Assembly: GCA_049997955.1 (NCBI GenBank) | Contig: JAEBDY010000012.1 | Span: forward strand, 315,507-379,506 | DNA from: Umezawaea sp049997955 | GTDB taxonomy: Bacteria; Actinomycetota; Actinomycetes; Mycobacteriales; Pseudonocardiaceae | Length of the DNA: 64,000 bases | Direction: 5' to 3' | In this document: piece by piece, positions 8,703 to 17,649 of the stretch | Layout: every line of letters starts with the position of its first letter | How positions within the stretch are numbered: position 1 is the stretch's first letter | Translations under genes and position numbers: made by a program | Notes under the pieces: model-generated | The model's database searches: none | Told to the model about the DNA's origin: nothing | What the model saw: the letters and a program-made list of their open reading frames with translations, nothing else

Positions 8703-8736
8703 TGCGGTGGTGCCACTCATGCGTCATAGTTGTGCC

Positions 8737-9261
8737 ATGGACCTGAGCACGTATGTCGACAACCTTGGTCGCGAACTCGCGCACCTGGCCGAGACCGGCG
8801 GCGACGAAGCCCGTGCGCTGGTCGAGCGCCTGAGCGGGTCGCTGGAATCGGCGATCCGGCTGACGCTGCTGGAGACGCTGTCCGCCGCCGCAGACGAGAT
8901 CACCCTCGACCTGGCTCCCGGCTCGGTCGAACTGCGCCTCCGCGGGCGCGATCCGAACTTCGTCGTGACGCTGCCGCCGTCCGACCAGCCCGCCGACACG
9001 AGCGCGCGCAGCGCTCCGGTGGCGCGGGTCGAGGAGGTCGCGGTGCCCGACGACGGCGCCACGTCCCGGATCAACGTCCGGCTCCCGGAGCACCTGAAGG
9101 CCTCGATCGAGGAGGCCGCCGCCAAGGAGGGCCGCTCGGTCAACGCGTGGCTCGTCCGGGCCGCCGCGGCCGCGCTCCAGGAGCCCGCCCAGCACGGCCA
9201 CCCGGAGCCGGGCGGCAACAGCAAGCGCAGTCAGCAGCGCTTCACCGGTTGGGTGCAGTAG
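8737..9261 (+). CDS. HicB/CopG-like ribbon-helix-helix protein
   Basis: A 174-residue protein. The C-terminal part holds a ribbon-helix-helix unit (SRINVRLPEHLKASIEEAAA, then GRSVNAWLVRAAAAAL) of the kind found in HicB/Arc-type antitoxins and repressors. The N-terminal part (1-95; DLSTYVDNLGRELAHLAETG) is acidic and has no family I know. There is no HicA-like toxin beside it. It heads an operon with a DUF4097 protein and a DrrAB-type exporter, and the inverted repeat at 8668-8702 is its likely operator, so it probably represses this operon. Confidence 0.82.
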   Translation: MDLSTYVDNLGRELAHLAETGGDEARALVERLSGSLESAIRLTLLETLSAAADEITLDLAPGSVELRLRGRDPNFVVTLPPSDQPADTSARSAPVARVEEVAVPDDGATSRINVRLPEHLKASIEEAAAKEGRSVNAWLVRAAAAALQEPAQHGHPEPGGNSKRSQQRFTGWVQ

Positions 9262-9321
9262 CCCGCACCCAGCTCTCCCACCTGGGAAAACACCAAGCCG
9301 ACACAGTTACAGGGGACAGCC

Positions 9322-10170
9322 ATGCCCATTTTCGACACTCCGGAACCGATCGACGTCACGGTCGACATCCCCAGCGGGGACGTGCGGGTCACCGCGAGCG
9401 ACCGGACCGACACCGTCGTCGAGGTCCGCCCGAGCGACGAGCGGGACGCGAACGACGTGGAGGCCGCCGAGCAGACCCGCGTCGAGTACCAGAACGGCAA
9501 GCTGCTGGTCAAGACGCCGAAGGCGCGGGGCATCACCTTCCCGTGGAAGAACCGGTGGTCCGTCGAGGTGCGGATCGAGGTGCCAACCGGGTCACGGGTG
9601 GAGGGCGAGACGGGGATGGGCGACCTCCGCTTCGCGGGACTGCTGGGCGAGTGCCGGATCAAGTCCGGCACCGGGCACGTCGAGGTGGACCGGACGGGAC
9701 CGCTGCGCCTCCACACGGCCACGGGCAACATCACCGTGGACGCCGTCGACGGCGACGCGGAGATCACCACGGCGTCCGGCACCCTCCGCGTCGGCGCGAT
9801 CGACGGCACCGCCGTCGTGAAGAACTCCAACGGTCCCAGCACCATCGGCCGGGTGTCCGGCGACCTCCGGATGCGGGCGTCCAACGGCGACATCTCCGTC
9901 GCGGAAGCGGCCTCCGGGGTCGACGCCAAGACCGCCAACGGCTCCATCCGGATCGGCGAGGTGGTCCGCGGCTCGGTCGTGCTCAAGTCCTCGATGGGCG
10001 ACATCGAGGTCGGCATCGGCGAGGGCACGGCCGCCTGGCTCGACGTGAACACCTCCAGCGGCCGCGTCCGCAACTCGCTGGACGAGTCCGCGGCGCGACC
10101 CGACCGGACCCAGACCGTCGAGGTGCGCGCGCAGACCTCGTTCGGCGACATCACGATCCACCGTTCCTGA
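9322..10170 (+). CDS. DUF4097 beta-strand-repeat protein
   Basis: A 282-residue protein made of a regular run of short beta-strand repeats (for example DISVAEAASGVDAKTANGSI, RIGEVVRGSVVLKSSMGDI), expected to form a right-handed beta-helix-like stack, as in the DUF4097 family. There is no signal peptide. DUF4097 genes are often found next to HicB-like regulators and ABC exporters in actinomycetes, as here; the biochemical role is unknown. It ends 10 bases before the ABC ATPase gene. Confidence 0.85.
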   Translation: MPIFDTPEPIDVTVDIPSGDVRVTASDRTDTVVEVRPSDERDANDVEAAEQTRVEYQNGKLLVKTPKARGITFPWKNRWSVEVRIEVPTGSRVEGETGMGDLRFAGLLGECRIKSGTGHVEVDRTGPLRLHTATGNITVDAVDGDAEITTASGTLRVGAIDGTAVVKNSNGPSTIGRVSGDLRMRASNGDISVAEAASGVDAKTANGSIRIGEVVRGSVVLKSSMGDIEVGIGEGTAAWLDVNTSSGRVRNSLDESAARPDRTQTVEVRAQTSFGDITIHRS

Positions 10171-10180
10171 GGGGAATCCC

Positions 10181-11134
10181 ATGACCACCGAACTTCCGGC
10201 GATCACCGTCACCGGGTTGCGCAAGTCCTACGGCGCCAAGGTCGTCCTCGACGGCATCGACCTCACCGTCGCGCGGGGCACGATCTACGCCCTGCTCGGG
10301 CCGAACGGGGCGGGCAAGACGACCGCCGTGCAGATCCTGTCCACGCTGATCGGCTCCGACGGCGGCCAGGCCCTGGTCGACGGCCACGACCCCGCCCGCG
10401 ATCCGGACGCCGTGCGCGCCGCGATCGGTGTCACCGGCCAGTTCTCGGCCGTCGACAACCTGCTGACCGCCGAGGAGAACCTGATCCTCATGGCGGACCT
10501 GCACCACCTGGGCAAGCGCGAGGGCCGACGGCGCGCCGCCGAACTGCTGGAGCGCTTCGACCTCGGCGAGTCGGCGAAGAACCTGGCGTCGACGTTCTCC
10601 GGGGGCATGCGGCGGCGGCTCGACCTGGCGATGGGCCTGGTCGGCGACCCGCGCATCGTGTTCCTCGACGAGCCGACGACCGGTCTCGACCCGCGCAGCC
10701 GCCGCGACATGTGGCAGATGATCCGCGAACTCGTCGCGGGCGGCGTCACGATCTTCCTCACCACGCAGTACCTGGAGGAGGCCGACCAGCTCGCCGACCG
10801 GATCGCGGTGCTGGACAACGGGAAGCTGGTCGCCGAGGGCACCGCGGACGAGCTGAAGCGACTGGTCCCCGGCGGGCACGTCAGCCTGCGCTTCACCGAC
10901 TCGGCGAACCTCGACTCCGCCGTCCGCACCTTCGGCGACGTCCCCCGCGACGACGACGCGCTGGTCCTGCGCGTGCCGAGCGACGGTGGCGTGGCGTCGC
11001 TGCGCGGCCTGCTCGCCCGCCTCGACGAGCACTCCATCGAGGTCGCGGAACTGACCGTGCACACCCCCGACCTGGACGACGTCTTCCTCGCCATCACCGG
11101 CGAGCCCCAGCACGAAAGGGAACTCGCGAAATGA
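10181..11134 (+). CDS. DrrA-like ABC exporter ATP-binding protein
   Basis: A 317-residue ABC ATPase: Walker A GPNGAGKTT, signature FSGGMRRRLD, Walker B IVFLDEPTTGLD, and a His switch in TTQYLEEADQLADR. The C-terminal extension (VAELTVHTPDLDDVFLAITG) is that of the daunorubicin-resistance DrrA group. It should energise the permease encoded next, exporting a drug-like or lipid substrate at the membrane. Its stop overlaps the permease start (ATGA). Confidence 0.92.
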   Translation: MTTELPAITVTGLRKSYGAKVVLDGIDLTVARGTIYALLGPNGAGKTTAVQILSTLIGSDGGQALVDGHDPARDPDAVRAAIGVTGQFSAVDNLLTAEENLILMADLHHLGKREGRRRAAELLERFDLGESAKNLASTFSGGMRRRLDLAMGLVGDPRIVFLDEPTTGLDPRSRRDMWQMIRELVAGGVTIFLTTQYLEEADQLADRIAVLDNGKLVAEGTADELKRLVPGGHVSLRFTDSANLDSAVRTFGDVPRDDDALVLRVPSDGGVASLRGLLARLDEHSIEVAELTVHTPDLDDVFLAITGEPQHERELAK

Positions 11135-11910
11135 GCACCCACGCCCTCGCCGACTCCGCCACCATGCTGCGGCGCCAGCTCCGGCACATGAAGCGCTACC
11201 CGTCCCTGACGTTCATGCTCGCCGGAATGCCCGTCGTGTTCCTGCTGCTGTTCACCTACGTCTTCGGCGGCGCCCTGGGAGCGGGCCTCGGCGGCCCGAC
11301 CGGCGGCCGGGCCGACTACATCAACTACCTGGTGCCCGGCATCGTCCTGATGACCGTGACCGCCGCGGCCCAGGGGACGGCGATCTCGGTCGCCATGGAC
11401 ATGACCGAGGGCATCGTCAACCGGTTCCGCACCATGGCGATCTCCCGCGCCTCGGTGCTCACCGGGCACGTGCTCGGCAGCCTCGTCCAGACGCTGTTCA
11501 GCATGGTGATCGTCCTCGGGGTCGCGCTGCTGATCGGCTTCCGGCCCAACGCCACGCCGGTCGAGTGGCTCGCGGTGGTCGGCGTCCTCGCGCTGATCGC
11601 GTTCGCGCTCATCTGGCTCGCGGTCGCGCTGGGTATGGTGTCCGAGAGCGTCGAGACCGCGAGCAACCTCCCGATGCCCCTGCTGCTGCTCCCCTTCCTG
11701 GGCAGCGCTTTCGTCCCCACCGACTCGATGCCCGCCGGACTGCGGTGGTTCGCCGAGTACCAGCCCTTCACACCCGTCATCGAAACGCTCCGCGGCCTGC
11801 TGCTCGGCACGTCCATCGGCTCCAGCGGCTACCTCGCCGTGGCCTGGTCCGCCGTCATCGCACTGGCGGGCTACCTCTGGGCCAAGAAGCTCTACGCCCG
11901 CACCGGCTGA
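11131..11910 (+). CDS. DrrB-like ABC-2 permease
   Basis: A 259-residue ABC-2 permease with about six hydrophobic segments (first near TFMLAGMPVVFLLLFTYVF) and the DrrB signature in its middle (MTEGIVNRFRTMAISRASVL, then GHVLGSLVQTLFSMVIVL). The start ATG overlaps the stop of the ATPase gene, so the two are translationally coupled. It forms the membrane half of the exporter. A P450 gene follows 23 bases later. Confidence 0.92.
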   Translation: MSTHALADSATMLRRQLRHMKRYPSLTFMLAGMPVVFLLLFTYVFGGALGAGLGGPTGGRADYINYLVPGIVLMTVTAAAQGTAISVAMDMTEGIVNRFRTMAISRASVLTGHVLGSLVQTLFSMVIVLGVALLIGFRPNATPVEWLAVVGVLALIAFALIWLAVALGMVSESVETASNLPMPLLLLPFLGSAFVPTDSMPAGLRWFAEYQPFTPVIETLRGLLLGTSIGSSGYLAVAWSAVIALAGYLWAKKLYARTG

Positions 11911-11933
11911 CCGATCTCCTTGGGGGAGAAGCG

Positions 11934-13112
11934 ATGCATCCGACCACGACCATGCCGACCGCCCGTCCCGCGGGCTGTCCCTTCGACCCGCCCGCCGAGC
12001 TGGCCACCCTGCGCGACGAGCAGCCCCTGCGCCCGATGCTCTACCCGGACGGCCACGTGGGCTGGCTGGCCACCGGCCACGCGGCGGCCCGCGCGGTCCT
12101 CTCCGACCCCCGCTTCAGCTCCCGACCGGAGCTCATGCACTGGCCGGTGCCCCGACAGGTGCCGGACGGACCGTTCCCACCGGTTCCGCCCGGCATGTTC
12201 ATCAACGTCGACCCGCCGGAGCACACCCGTTACCGGAGGCTGCTGACCGGCAAGTTCACCGTCCGCCGGATGCGCAGCCTCACCGCGCGCGTCGAGGAGG
12301 TGACCGCCGAACACCTGGACGCCATGGCGCACAACGGTCCGTCCGCGGACCTGGTGACGGCGTACGCCCAGCCGATCCCCGCGTTGGTGATCTGCGAGCT
12401 GCTCGGCGCGCCCTTCGCCGACCGGGACTTCTTCCTGGAGCACACGGCGACGTTCAACGACCTGACCGCCACCGTCGACCAGCAGATGACGTCGATGGAC
12501 GCGATCGGGGGGTTCCTGCACGACCTGGTGCTCGCCAAGCGGCGCACGCCGACGGACGACCTGCTCAGCGACCTGACCGGCAGCGACCTCACCGACGAGG
12601 AGCTGACCAACGTCTCGCTCCTGCTGCTGGGCGCCGGGTTGGACACGACGGCCAACATGATCGCGCTGGGGACCTTCGCCCTGCTGGGCAACCCGGACCA
12701 GGTGGCCGCGCTGCACGCGGAACCGGACGGTGCGGTGGACGAGCTGCTGCGCTACCTGAGCATCGCCCACACCATGGCGCGGGCGGCGCTGGAGGACGTC
12801 GAGCTGGACGGTCTGCTGATCAAGGCGGGCCAGACCGTCACGCTCTCGGTCGAAGCGGCCAACCGCGACCCCGCCAAGTTCCCGGAGCCGGACGCGCTGG
12901 ACCTGGGCAGGCACGCCACCGGCCACCTGGCCTTCGGCCACGGCGTCCACCAGTGCCTCGGCCAGCAGTTGGCCCGGGTCGAGATGCGGGTGGCCCTACC
13001 GGCCCTGTTCGCCCGCTTCCCGACGCTCCGCCTGGCCGTCGAACCGCAGGACGTGCCGCTGCGCACCGACGTGGACATCCTTGGCGTGCAAGGGCTTCCG
13101 GTCACCTGGTGA
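11934..13112 (+). CDS. Cytochrome P450
   Basis: A 392-residue actinomycete P450, typical CYP105/107-like size. The I-helix oxygen motif GAGLDTT, the ExxR-containing ELLRYLS, and the haem loop LAFGHGVHQCLGQQLA (Cys ligand within FGxGxHxCLG) are all intact. It monooxygenates a small molecule with ferredoxin partners, none of which is encoded nearby. An RBS (GGGGGAGAA) precedes ATG 11934. Its place at the end of the exporter operon suggests the oxidised compound and the exported compound may be related; this is inference. Confidence 0.92.
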   Translation: MHPTTTMPTARPAGCPFDPPAELATLRDEQPLRPMLYPDGHVGWLATGHAAARAVLSDPRFSSRPELMHWPVPRQVPDGPFPPVPPGMFINVDPPEHTRYRRLLTGKFTVRRMRSLTARVEEVTAEHLDAMAHNGPSADLVTAYAQPIPALVICELLGAPFADRDFFLEHTATFNDLTATVDQQMTSMDAIGGFLHDLVLAKRRTPTDDLLSDLTGSDLTDEELTNVSLLLLGAGLDTTANMIALGTFALLGNPDQVAALHAEPDGAVDELLRYLSIAHTMARAALEDVELDGLLIKAGQTVTLSVEAANRDPAKFPEPDALDLGRHATGHLAFGHGVHQCLGQQLARVEMRVALPALFARFPTLRLAVEPQDVPLRTDVDILGVQGLPVTW

Positions 13113-13121
13113 CCGTCCGGT

Positions 13122-13155
13122 GTGGGGCTCCCCCGCCTCGGCGCGGAAGCCCCAC
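13122..13155. terminator. Bidirectional hairpin between convergent P450 and lectin-LysM genes
   Basis: GTGGGGCT and AGCCCCAC pair across an 18-nt interval that itself can fold. It sits between two convergent stop codons, so it can serve both. Confidence 0.5.
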
Positions 13156-13165
13156 GGGGCCGGGA

Positions 13166-13735
13166 TCAGGCCGGGATGACCAGGACCTGGCCGGGCTGGA
13201 TCAGGTCCGGGTTGTCGATGCCGTTGGCGTCGGCGATGCGCTGGTACTGGTTGCCGTCGCCGTAGGACTTCTCGGCGATGGCCCACAGCGTGTCACCGGG
13301 GTCGACGGTCCAGGTCTGCTGGGCCGGGGCGGCCGGGGCCTGTTCGACCGGGGCGGGCGCTGCCGCCTCGGCGGCGACCGGGGCCGGGACGGGCCTGGGG
13401 TTGTCGGTGTTCGTGCCCGACGCCCAGGTGCTGGAGCCGCTGCCGCTGTACACGACGACGTTGCGGTCGTTCTGGACGACCAGGCGCGAACCGGGGTTGC
13501 CGCCCGAGTCGCTCGCCCACACCGAGTTGCCGGAGGCGCCGTACAGGACGAAGTTGCCGTCGTCCTGCAGGGTGGCGGTGGTGGCGCCGGAGCCGTTGGT
13601 TCCGGTCGCCCAGACCACGTCGTCGCCGTCCTTCAGCACCAGGTTGCCGTCGTCCTGCAGCGCGAGCACGTACCCGTTCTCCGAGTCGAGCTGCTGGCCG
13701 ACCGCGAGGTTCTGCCCTGCCTGCAAGGTGTCCAC
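13166..13735 (-). CDS. Bulb-type lectin / LysM protein without signal peptide
   Basis: A 189-residue, two-domain protein. Residues 1-110 form a monocot mannose-binding (GNA) beta-prism with three sugar-site motifs: QDDGNLVLK, QDDGNFVLY and QNDRNVVVY, the last two matching QxDxNxVxY fully. After a Pro/Ala linker (about 112-140) comes a C-terminal LysM (WTVDPGDTLWAIAEKSYGD, then GIDNPDLIQPGQVLVIP). There is no signal peptide or membrane segment, so release would need lysis or a non-classical route. It should bind mannose-like glycans and peptidoglycan. Lectin-like bacteriocins share this lectin fold and lack a Sec signal, but that function is not shown here. Confidence 0.85.
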   Translation of the reverse strand: MDTLQAGQNLAVGQQLDSENGYVLALQDDGNLVLKDGDDVVWATGTNGSGATTATLQDDGNFVLYGASGNSVWASDSGGNPGSRLVVQNDRNVVVYSGSGSSTWASGTNTDNPRPVPAPVAAEAAAPAPVEQAPAAPAQQTWTVDPGDTLWAIAEKSYGDGNQYQRIADANGIDNPDLIQPGQVLVIPA

Positions 13736-13899
13736 GTTTCAAGCCTCTTCCGGGGGTTGATCAACAACTAATCGCCGGTCACCTTACCGCCGTTCGGAGC
13801 AACCCACCGATCAGGCGCTCCCGGCCCCCGCCGACGGGTGATCCCGGTCGGCCACGGGCGTCGGCGTCCCGCGCGACGTATCGTCGCCAGGAGAGCGGA

Positions 13900-15039
13900 G
13901 TGGTGGTGGTCGTGGCGGGTTTCCGGTCTCGTGGGCTCTGGCGGTGGGGGATCGTCGCCGCCGCGGTCGTGCTCGTGCTGGCGACGCCCGTGGTCGTGGC
14001 GACCGTCTCGGCGCCGTCGGGCACGGCGGACCCGGCCGGGCTGCGCGAGCGGGTCGTGGGGTCCGACCGCGTGCCCCACCAGGGGGTCGCCGTGATCCGG
14101 GGGACGTCGCCGCTGCCGGAACTGCCCAGGCTGGAGGACGTGTCCGCGCTGCTCAGCGGGGTGACCACGGTGCGGTCCTGGTACCGGTCGCCGGACCGGT
14201 GGCGGTTCGACGTGGTGTCGACGGCCGGGGAACGGGACACCTACCGGACCCCGGACGGCGAGTTCGTGTGGGACTACGGCGCGAACCTGCTGACCCGGCT
14301 CGTCGGCACTCCACCGGTGCGGTTGCCCCGCGCGGGCGACCTCGTGCCGCCCGACCTGGCCAGGAGGCTGCTGGCGACCGCGGCGGGTGACGTCGTGGCG
14401 CCGCTGGAGGCGCGGTCGGTCGCCGGGCGGCGCGCGGACGGGCTGCGCCTCGTCCCGGCCGACCCGGACACCACGATCGGGCAGGTCGACGTGTGGGCGG
14501 ACACCGCGACCGGCGTGCCGCTGCTGGTCGAGGTCACACCCCGGGGGGCGACGCGGCCGATCCTGGTCAGCGCGTTCGAGGAGTTCACCCCGGAACAGCC
14601 GGACGACGGCGTGCTGCGTCCGGACGTCGGTCGGGACGCGGGGTTCACCGCGGTCGACGCGCCGGACCTGGCCGGGGCGCTCGGGTTCCTCGGTGGCGAC
14701 CCGCCGCTGGCCAGGCTGGCCGGACGGGCCCTGCGGCAGGCCGACGGAGCCGGGGTGCGCGGTGTCGGCGTGTACGGGACGGGGCTGTCGTCGTTCGTGG
14801 CGCTGCCGCTGCCCCGCGAGGTGGGGTCGTCCACCGCGGAGGCGGGGGTCAAGGCGGGGGCGGCCGACAAGACGGTGGCGAACGGACGGATCGTGTCGCT
14901 GTCGGTGGCCCCGCTGTCGGTCGTGGTCGCGCGGTCCACGGTGGCCCGGCGCTGGTACCTGCTGGTCGGCATGGTGGACGTGGACGTGCTGCGGACCGCG
15001 GGGACCGAACTCGTCGCACAGCCCCGGCGCGGCCGGTGA
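13900..15039 (+). CDS. Membrane-anchored LolA/RseB-like protein
   Basis: A 379-residue protein with an N-terminal signal anchor (about 12-35; GIVAAAVVLVLATPVVVATV) and a large outer domain of the LolA/LppX-like fold used to bind lipids or sense envelope stress (segments VRSWYRSPDRWRFDVVS, GEFVWDYGANLLTRLVG, TGVPLLVEVTPRG). It is the first gene of a three-gene set; its stop overlaps the GTG start of an ABC ATPase. The pairing suggests it passes a lipid-like ligand to, or receives one from, the transporter. Start: first of several tandem GTG codons, after AGGAG. Confidence 0.75.
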   Translation: MVVVVAGFRSRGLWRWGIVAAAVVLVLATPVVVATVSAPSGTADPAGLRERVVGSDRVPHQGVAVIRGTSPLPELPRLEDVSALLSGVTTVRSWYRSPDRWRFDVVSTAGERDTYRTPDGEFVWDYGANLLTRLVGTPPVRLPRAGDLVPPDLARRLLATAAGDVVAPLEARSVAGRRADGLRLVPADPDTTIGQVDVWADTATGVPLLVEVTPRGATRPILVSAFEEFTPEQPDDGVLRPDVGRDAGFTAVDAPDLAGALGFLGGDPPLARLAGRALRQADGAGVRGVGVYGTGLSSFVALPLPREVGSSTAEAGVKAGAADKTVANGRIVSLSVAPLSVVVARSTVARRWYLLVGMVDVDVLRTAGTELVAQPRRGR

Positions 15040-15959
15040 TCAGGACCCGCGGGCTGACCAAGCGGTTCGGCCGGATCGTCGCCGTGGACTCCGTCGACCT
15101 CGACGTGGCCGAAGGCGACAGGTTCGGCTTCCTCGGCCCCAACGGGTCGGGCAAGACCACGCTCGTGCGGATGCTGCTGGGGCTGGTGCACGCCACGGCC
15201 GGGGAGATCGAGGTGCTGGGGTCGCCCATGCCCGCGGGTGCCGCCCGCGTCCTGCCGCAGGTCGGCGCGATGGTCGAGGGGCCCGCCGCCTACCCGCACC
15301 TGTCCGGCAGGCGGAACCTGGCGCTGTTCGACGCCGCCGGACCGGGCGGCCGCCGCGGCCGTCGTGACCGGGTCGAGGGCGCGTTGGAGCAGGTGGGCCT
15401 GTCCGGGGTGGACCGGCGGCCGGTGTCCGCCTACTCGCTGGGGATGCGGCAGCGGCTGGGGCTGGCGGCCGCCCTGCTGCGCGCGCCCCGGCTGCTGATC
15501 CTGGACGAGCCGACGAACGGCCTGGACCCCAAGGGGATCCGCGAGATCCGGGACCTGCTGATCGCGTTGAACGAGGGCGGGACGACCGTGTTCCTGTCCA
15601 GCCACCTGCTCGCGGAGGTGGAGCTGCTGTGCACCCGCGTCGGGATCGTCGACCGGGGGCGGATGGTGGTGCAGGACGACCTGGCGGCACTGCGGGCCCT
15701 GACCGGGCGGGTGCTGCTGCGCAGTCCGGACGCGGCGGAGGTGGTGGCGTTGTTGGACGGCCGGGTGGTCGACCGCGACGGTGAGTCGCTGGTGGTGCGG
15801 AACGCGGACGCGGCCGAGCTGAACGCCGAGCTGGTCGGGCGCGGACTGCGGGTGTCCGGGATCTCCGACGAGCGGCGGACGTTGGAGCAGGTGGTGCTGG
15901 AGACGACGGGGGACAGCGGGGACCGCGTCGACGGTCCGACCGGAGGTGCGGGCCGGTGA
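15036..15959 (+). CDS. ABC transporter ATP-binding protein
   Basis: A 307-residue ABC-2-type ATPase: Walker A GPNGSGKTT, signature YSLGMRQRL, Walker B LLILDEPTNGLD, switch His in SSHLLAEVELLC. It begins with GTG inside the stop of the LolA-like gene and ends inside the GTG start of the permease (both GTGA overlaps), so the three are one translational unit. It powers the partner permease; the substrate is unknown. Confidence 0.92.
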   Translation: MIRTRGLTKRFGRIVAVDSVDLDVAEGDRFGFLGPNGSGKTTLVRMLLGLVHATAGEIEVLGSPMPAGAARVLPQVGAMVEGPAAYPHLSGRRNLALFDAAGPGGRRGRRDRVEGALEQVGLSGVDRRPVSAYSLGMRQRLGLAAALLRAPRLLILDEPTNGLDPKGIREIRDLLIALNEGGTTVFLSSHLLAEVELLCTRVGIVDRGRMVVQDDLAALRALTGRVLLRSPDAAEVVALLDGRVVDRDGESLVVRNADAAELNAELVGRGLRVSGISDERRTLEQVVLETTGDSGDRVDGPTGGAGR

Positions 15960-16783
15960 TCGGGGTGGAGCTCCGCAAGCTGGCCCTGCGGCCACGGGTG
16001 TGGTTGAGCATCGTGCTGCTGTGCGCGCTGCCCGCGTTGGTGGCCGTGCTGCTGTCGGTGTCGGACCTGGCACCGCCTCCGGGGCAGGGCGGGGCGTTCC
16101 TGTCCGCCGTGCTGAGCAACGGGGCGCTGTACCCGGCCGCGGCGTTGGCGATGGTGCTGCCGGTGTTCCTGCCGCTGGCGGTGGCGGTGTTCGCCGGCGA
16201 CGCCATCGCCGGGGAGGCGGCCACCGGGACGTTGCGCTACCTGCTGGTGCGGCCCGTGGCGCGGCCGCGGCTGTTGTTGGCGAAGCTGGTGGCGCTGGCG
16301 GTGTTCACCGTGCTGGCGGTCGTGCTGGTGGTGGTGAGTTCGCTGGTCGTGGGGCTCGCGCTGTTCGGCACCGGTGCCGAGGCGGTGGGTCAGGCCGGGG
16401 CGGTGACCTCGCTGTCCGGGGTGTCGTTGACGCCCGGCGAGCTGGCGCTGCGGCTGGCGGCGGCGATCGGGTACATCGTGGTGTCGATGGTCGGGTTCGG
16501 CAGCATCGCGTTGTTCTTCTCCACCCTGTCGGACTCGGCGATCGGGGCCGCGTTGGCGGCGCTGTCCGTGCTGATCGCCAGTTCGATCATGGAGACGTTG
16601 CAGGCCGCGTCCGCGATCAAGCCCTACCTGCCGACGAACTACTGGCTGTCGTGGATCGACTTCTTCCGCGATCCGATCTTCTGGCGCAACATCGACAGCG
16701 GGTTGGTGTTGCAGGCGTGCTACATCGTGCTGTTCTTCGGCGCGGCGTGGGCGAACTTCGCGTCGAAGGACATCACCAGCTAG
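15956..16783 (+). CDS. ABC-2 family permease
   Basis: A 275-residue integral membrane protein with about six transmembrane segments and the usual ABC-2 opening (IGVELRKLALRPRVW) and sequence GEAATGTLRYLLVRPVAR, the conserved cytoplasmic loop contacting the ATPase. Its TAG stop forms part of a CTAG that also supplies the stop of the convergent lipase gene. Confidence 0.9.
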   Translation: MIGVELRKLALRPRVWLSIVLLCALPALVAVLLSVSDLAPPPGQGGAFLSAVLSNGALYPAAALAMVLPVFLPLAVAVFAGDAIAGEAATGTLRYLLVRPVARPRLLLAKLVALAVFTVLAVVLVVVSSLVVGLALFGTGAEAVGQAGAVTSLSGVSLTPGELALRLAAAIGYIVVSMVGFGSIALFFSTLSDSAIGAALAALSVLIASSIMETLQAASAIKPYLPTNYWLSWIDFFRDPIFWRNIDSGLVLQACYIVLFFGAAWANFASKDITS

Positions 16784-17571
16784 CGGGCGCAGCCCGTGGG
16801 CGTCCGCTCCAGTGGCGCGGGATCGGTCAGGGCGCGCAGCACCAGTCCGGTGACGGCCGGATCGGTGGGCAGTTGCGAGTGGGCTACCACCGCGTCGGGG
16901 CAGAGTTGTTGCAGGGCGACGTTGACCGCCCCGGTGAGCCGCGCGGAATCCGGCGGCCGGACCGTCTCGTCGTCCTCGGTCCAGACGGACAGCCACGGCA
17001 CGGTCGCGGGGATCGGCCGCCGGTCCACCTCGGTGAGCAGGGTGCTGCCGGGGGTGAGCTGGGCGCAGGCGACCGGGCAGGCGCCGGGGACCAGGACACC
17101 GCCCTGGCCCGCGAGCGTGGTGCCATGCAGGGGAGAACCGAGGGTCACGACGCGGCGGGCGGCCCGGCCGGTGTCGTGGCCCGCGAGCCAGAGCCGGACG
17201 ACCACCCCGCCCGCTGAGTAGCCGACCAGGTCGACCGAAGGGGCGCCGTCGTCCACGGCGGCGCGGACGGCGTCGTCGAGCACCGCCGCCTGGGCGTTCA
17301 GGTCACCGGTGCCGTCACCGGGCAGCGCCAGCACGGTCGCGGCACGACCCACCGCGCGCAGCCGATCGGCGAGCCCGGCGAGGGACTCGCGGTCGCCGCC
17401 GTAGCCGGGGACCAGCAGCACCGGCCCCGGCCGGTCCTGGACCGCGGTGGGGATGTCGACGCCACGGGCAGCGGTGATCCCGACGCCGATCGCGCCGAGC
17501 AGCACCGCCGCGGCGAGGACCGCCATGAGCTTGCGCCGAGGCGCGCTGAGCGACGACCACCAGATCCGCAT
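16780..17571 (-). CDS. Membrane-anchored lipase/esterase (LipA/EstA-like)
   Basis: A 263-residue alpha/beta hydrolase with an N-terminal signal anchor (LMAVLAAAVLLGAIGVGITA). The lipase elbow is GYSAGG (VDLVGYSAGGVVVRLW); the start VLLVPGYGGDRESL supplies the oxyanion hole, with the acid and His in WTEDDETVRP and VVAHSQLPTD. It resembles secreted Streptomyces lipase/acyltransferase-like proteins. Start: ATG giving MRIWWSSL. It converges on the ABC permease, sharing the palindromic CTAG as both stop codons. Confidence 0.85.
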   Translation of the reverse strand: MRIWWSSLSAPRRKLMAVLAAAVLLGAIGVGITAARGVDIPTAVQDRPGPVLLVPGYGGDRESLAGLADRLRAVGRAATVLALPGDGTGDLNAQAAVLDDAVRAAVDDGAPSVDLVGYSAGGVVVRLWLAGHDTGRAARRVVTLGSPLHGTTLAGQGGVLVPGACPVACAQLTPGSTLLTEVDRRPIPATVPWLSVWTEDDETVRPPDSARLTGAVNVALQQLCPDAVVAHSQLPTDPAVTGLVLRALTDPAPLERTPTGCAR

Positions 17572-17649
17572 CACTCCATCGTGCCTCGCCCGCGTGTTCT
17601 CGACAGGGCGGGCAGCTGTGCGGATCCGGTACACCCGCGCGGCCACGTC

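Noticed and set aside
8737..9261. HicAB toxin-antitoxin pair
   Set aside because: Only the HicB-like RHH part exists; no small HicA-type dsRNA-binding protein lies on either side.
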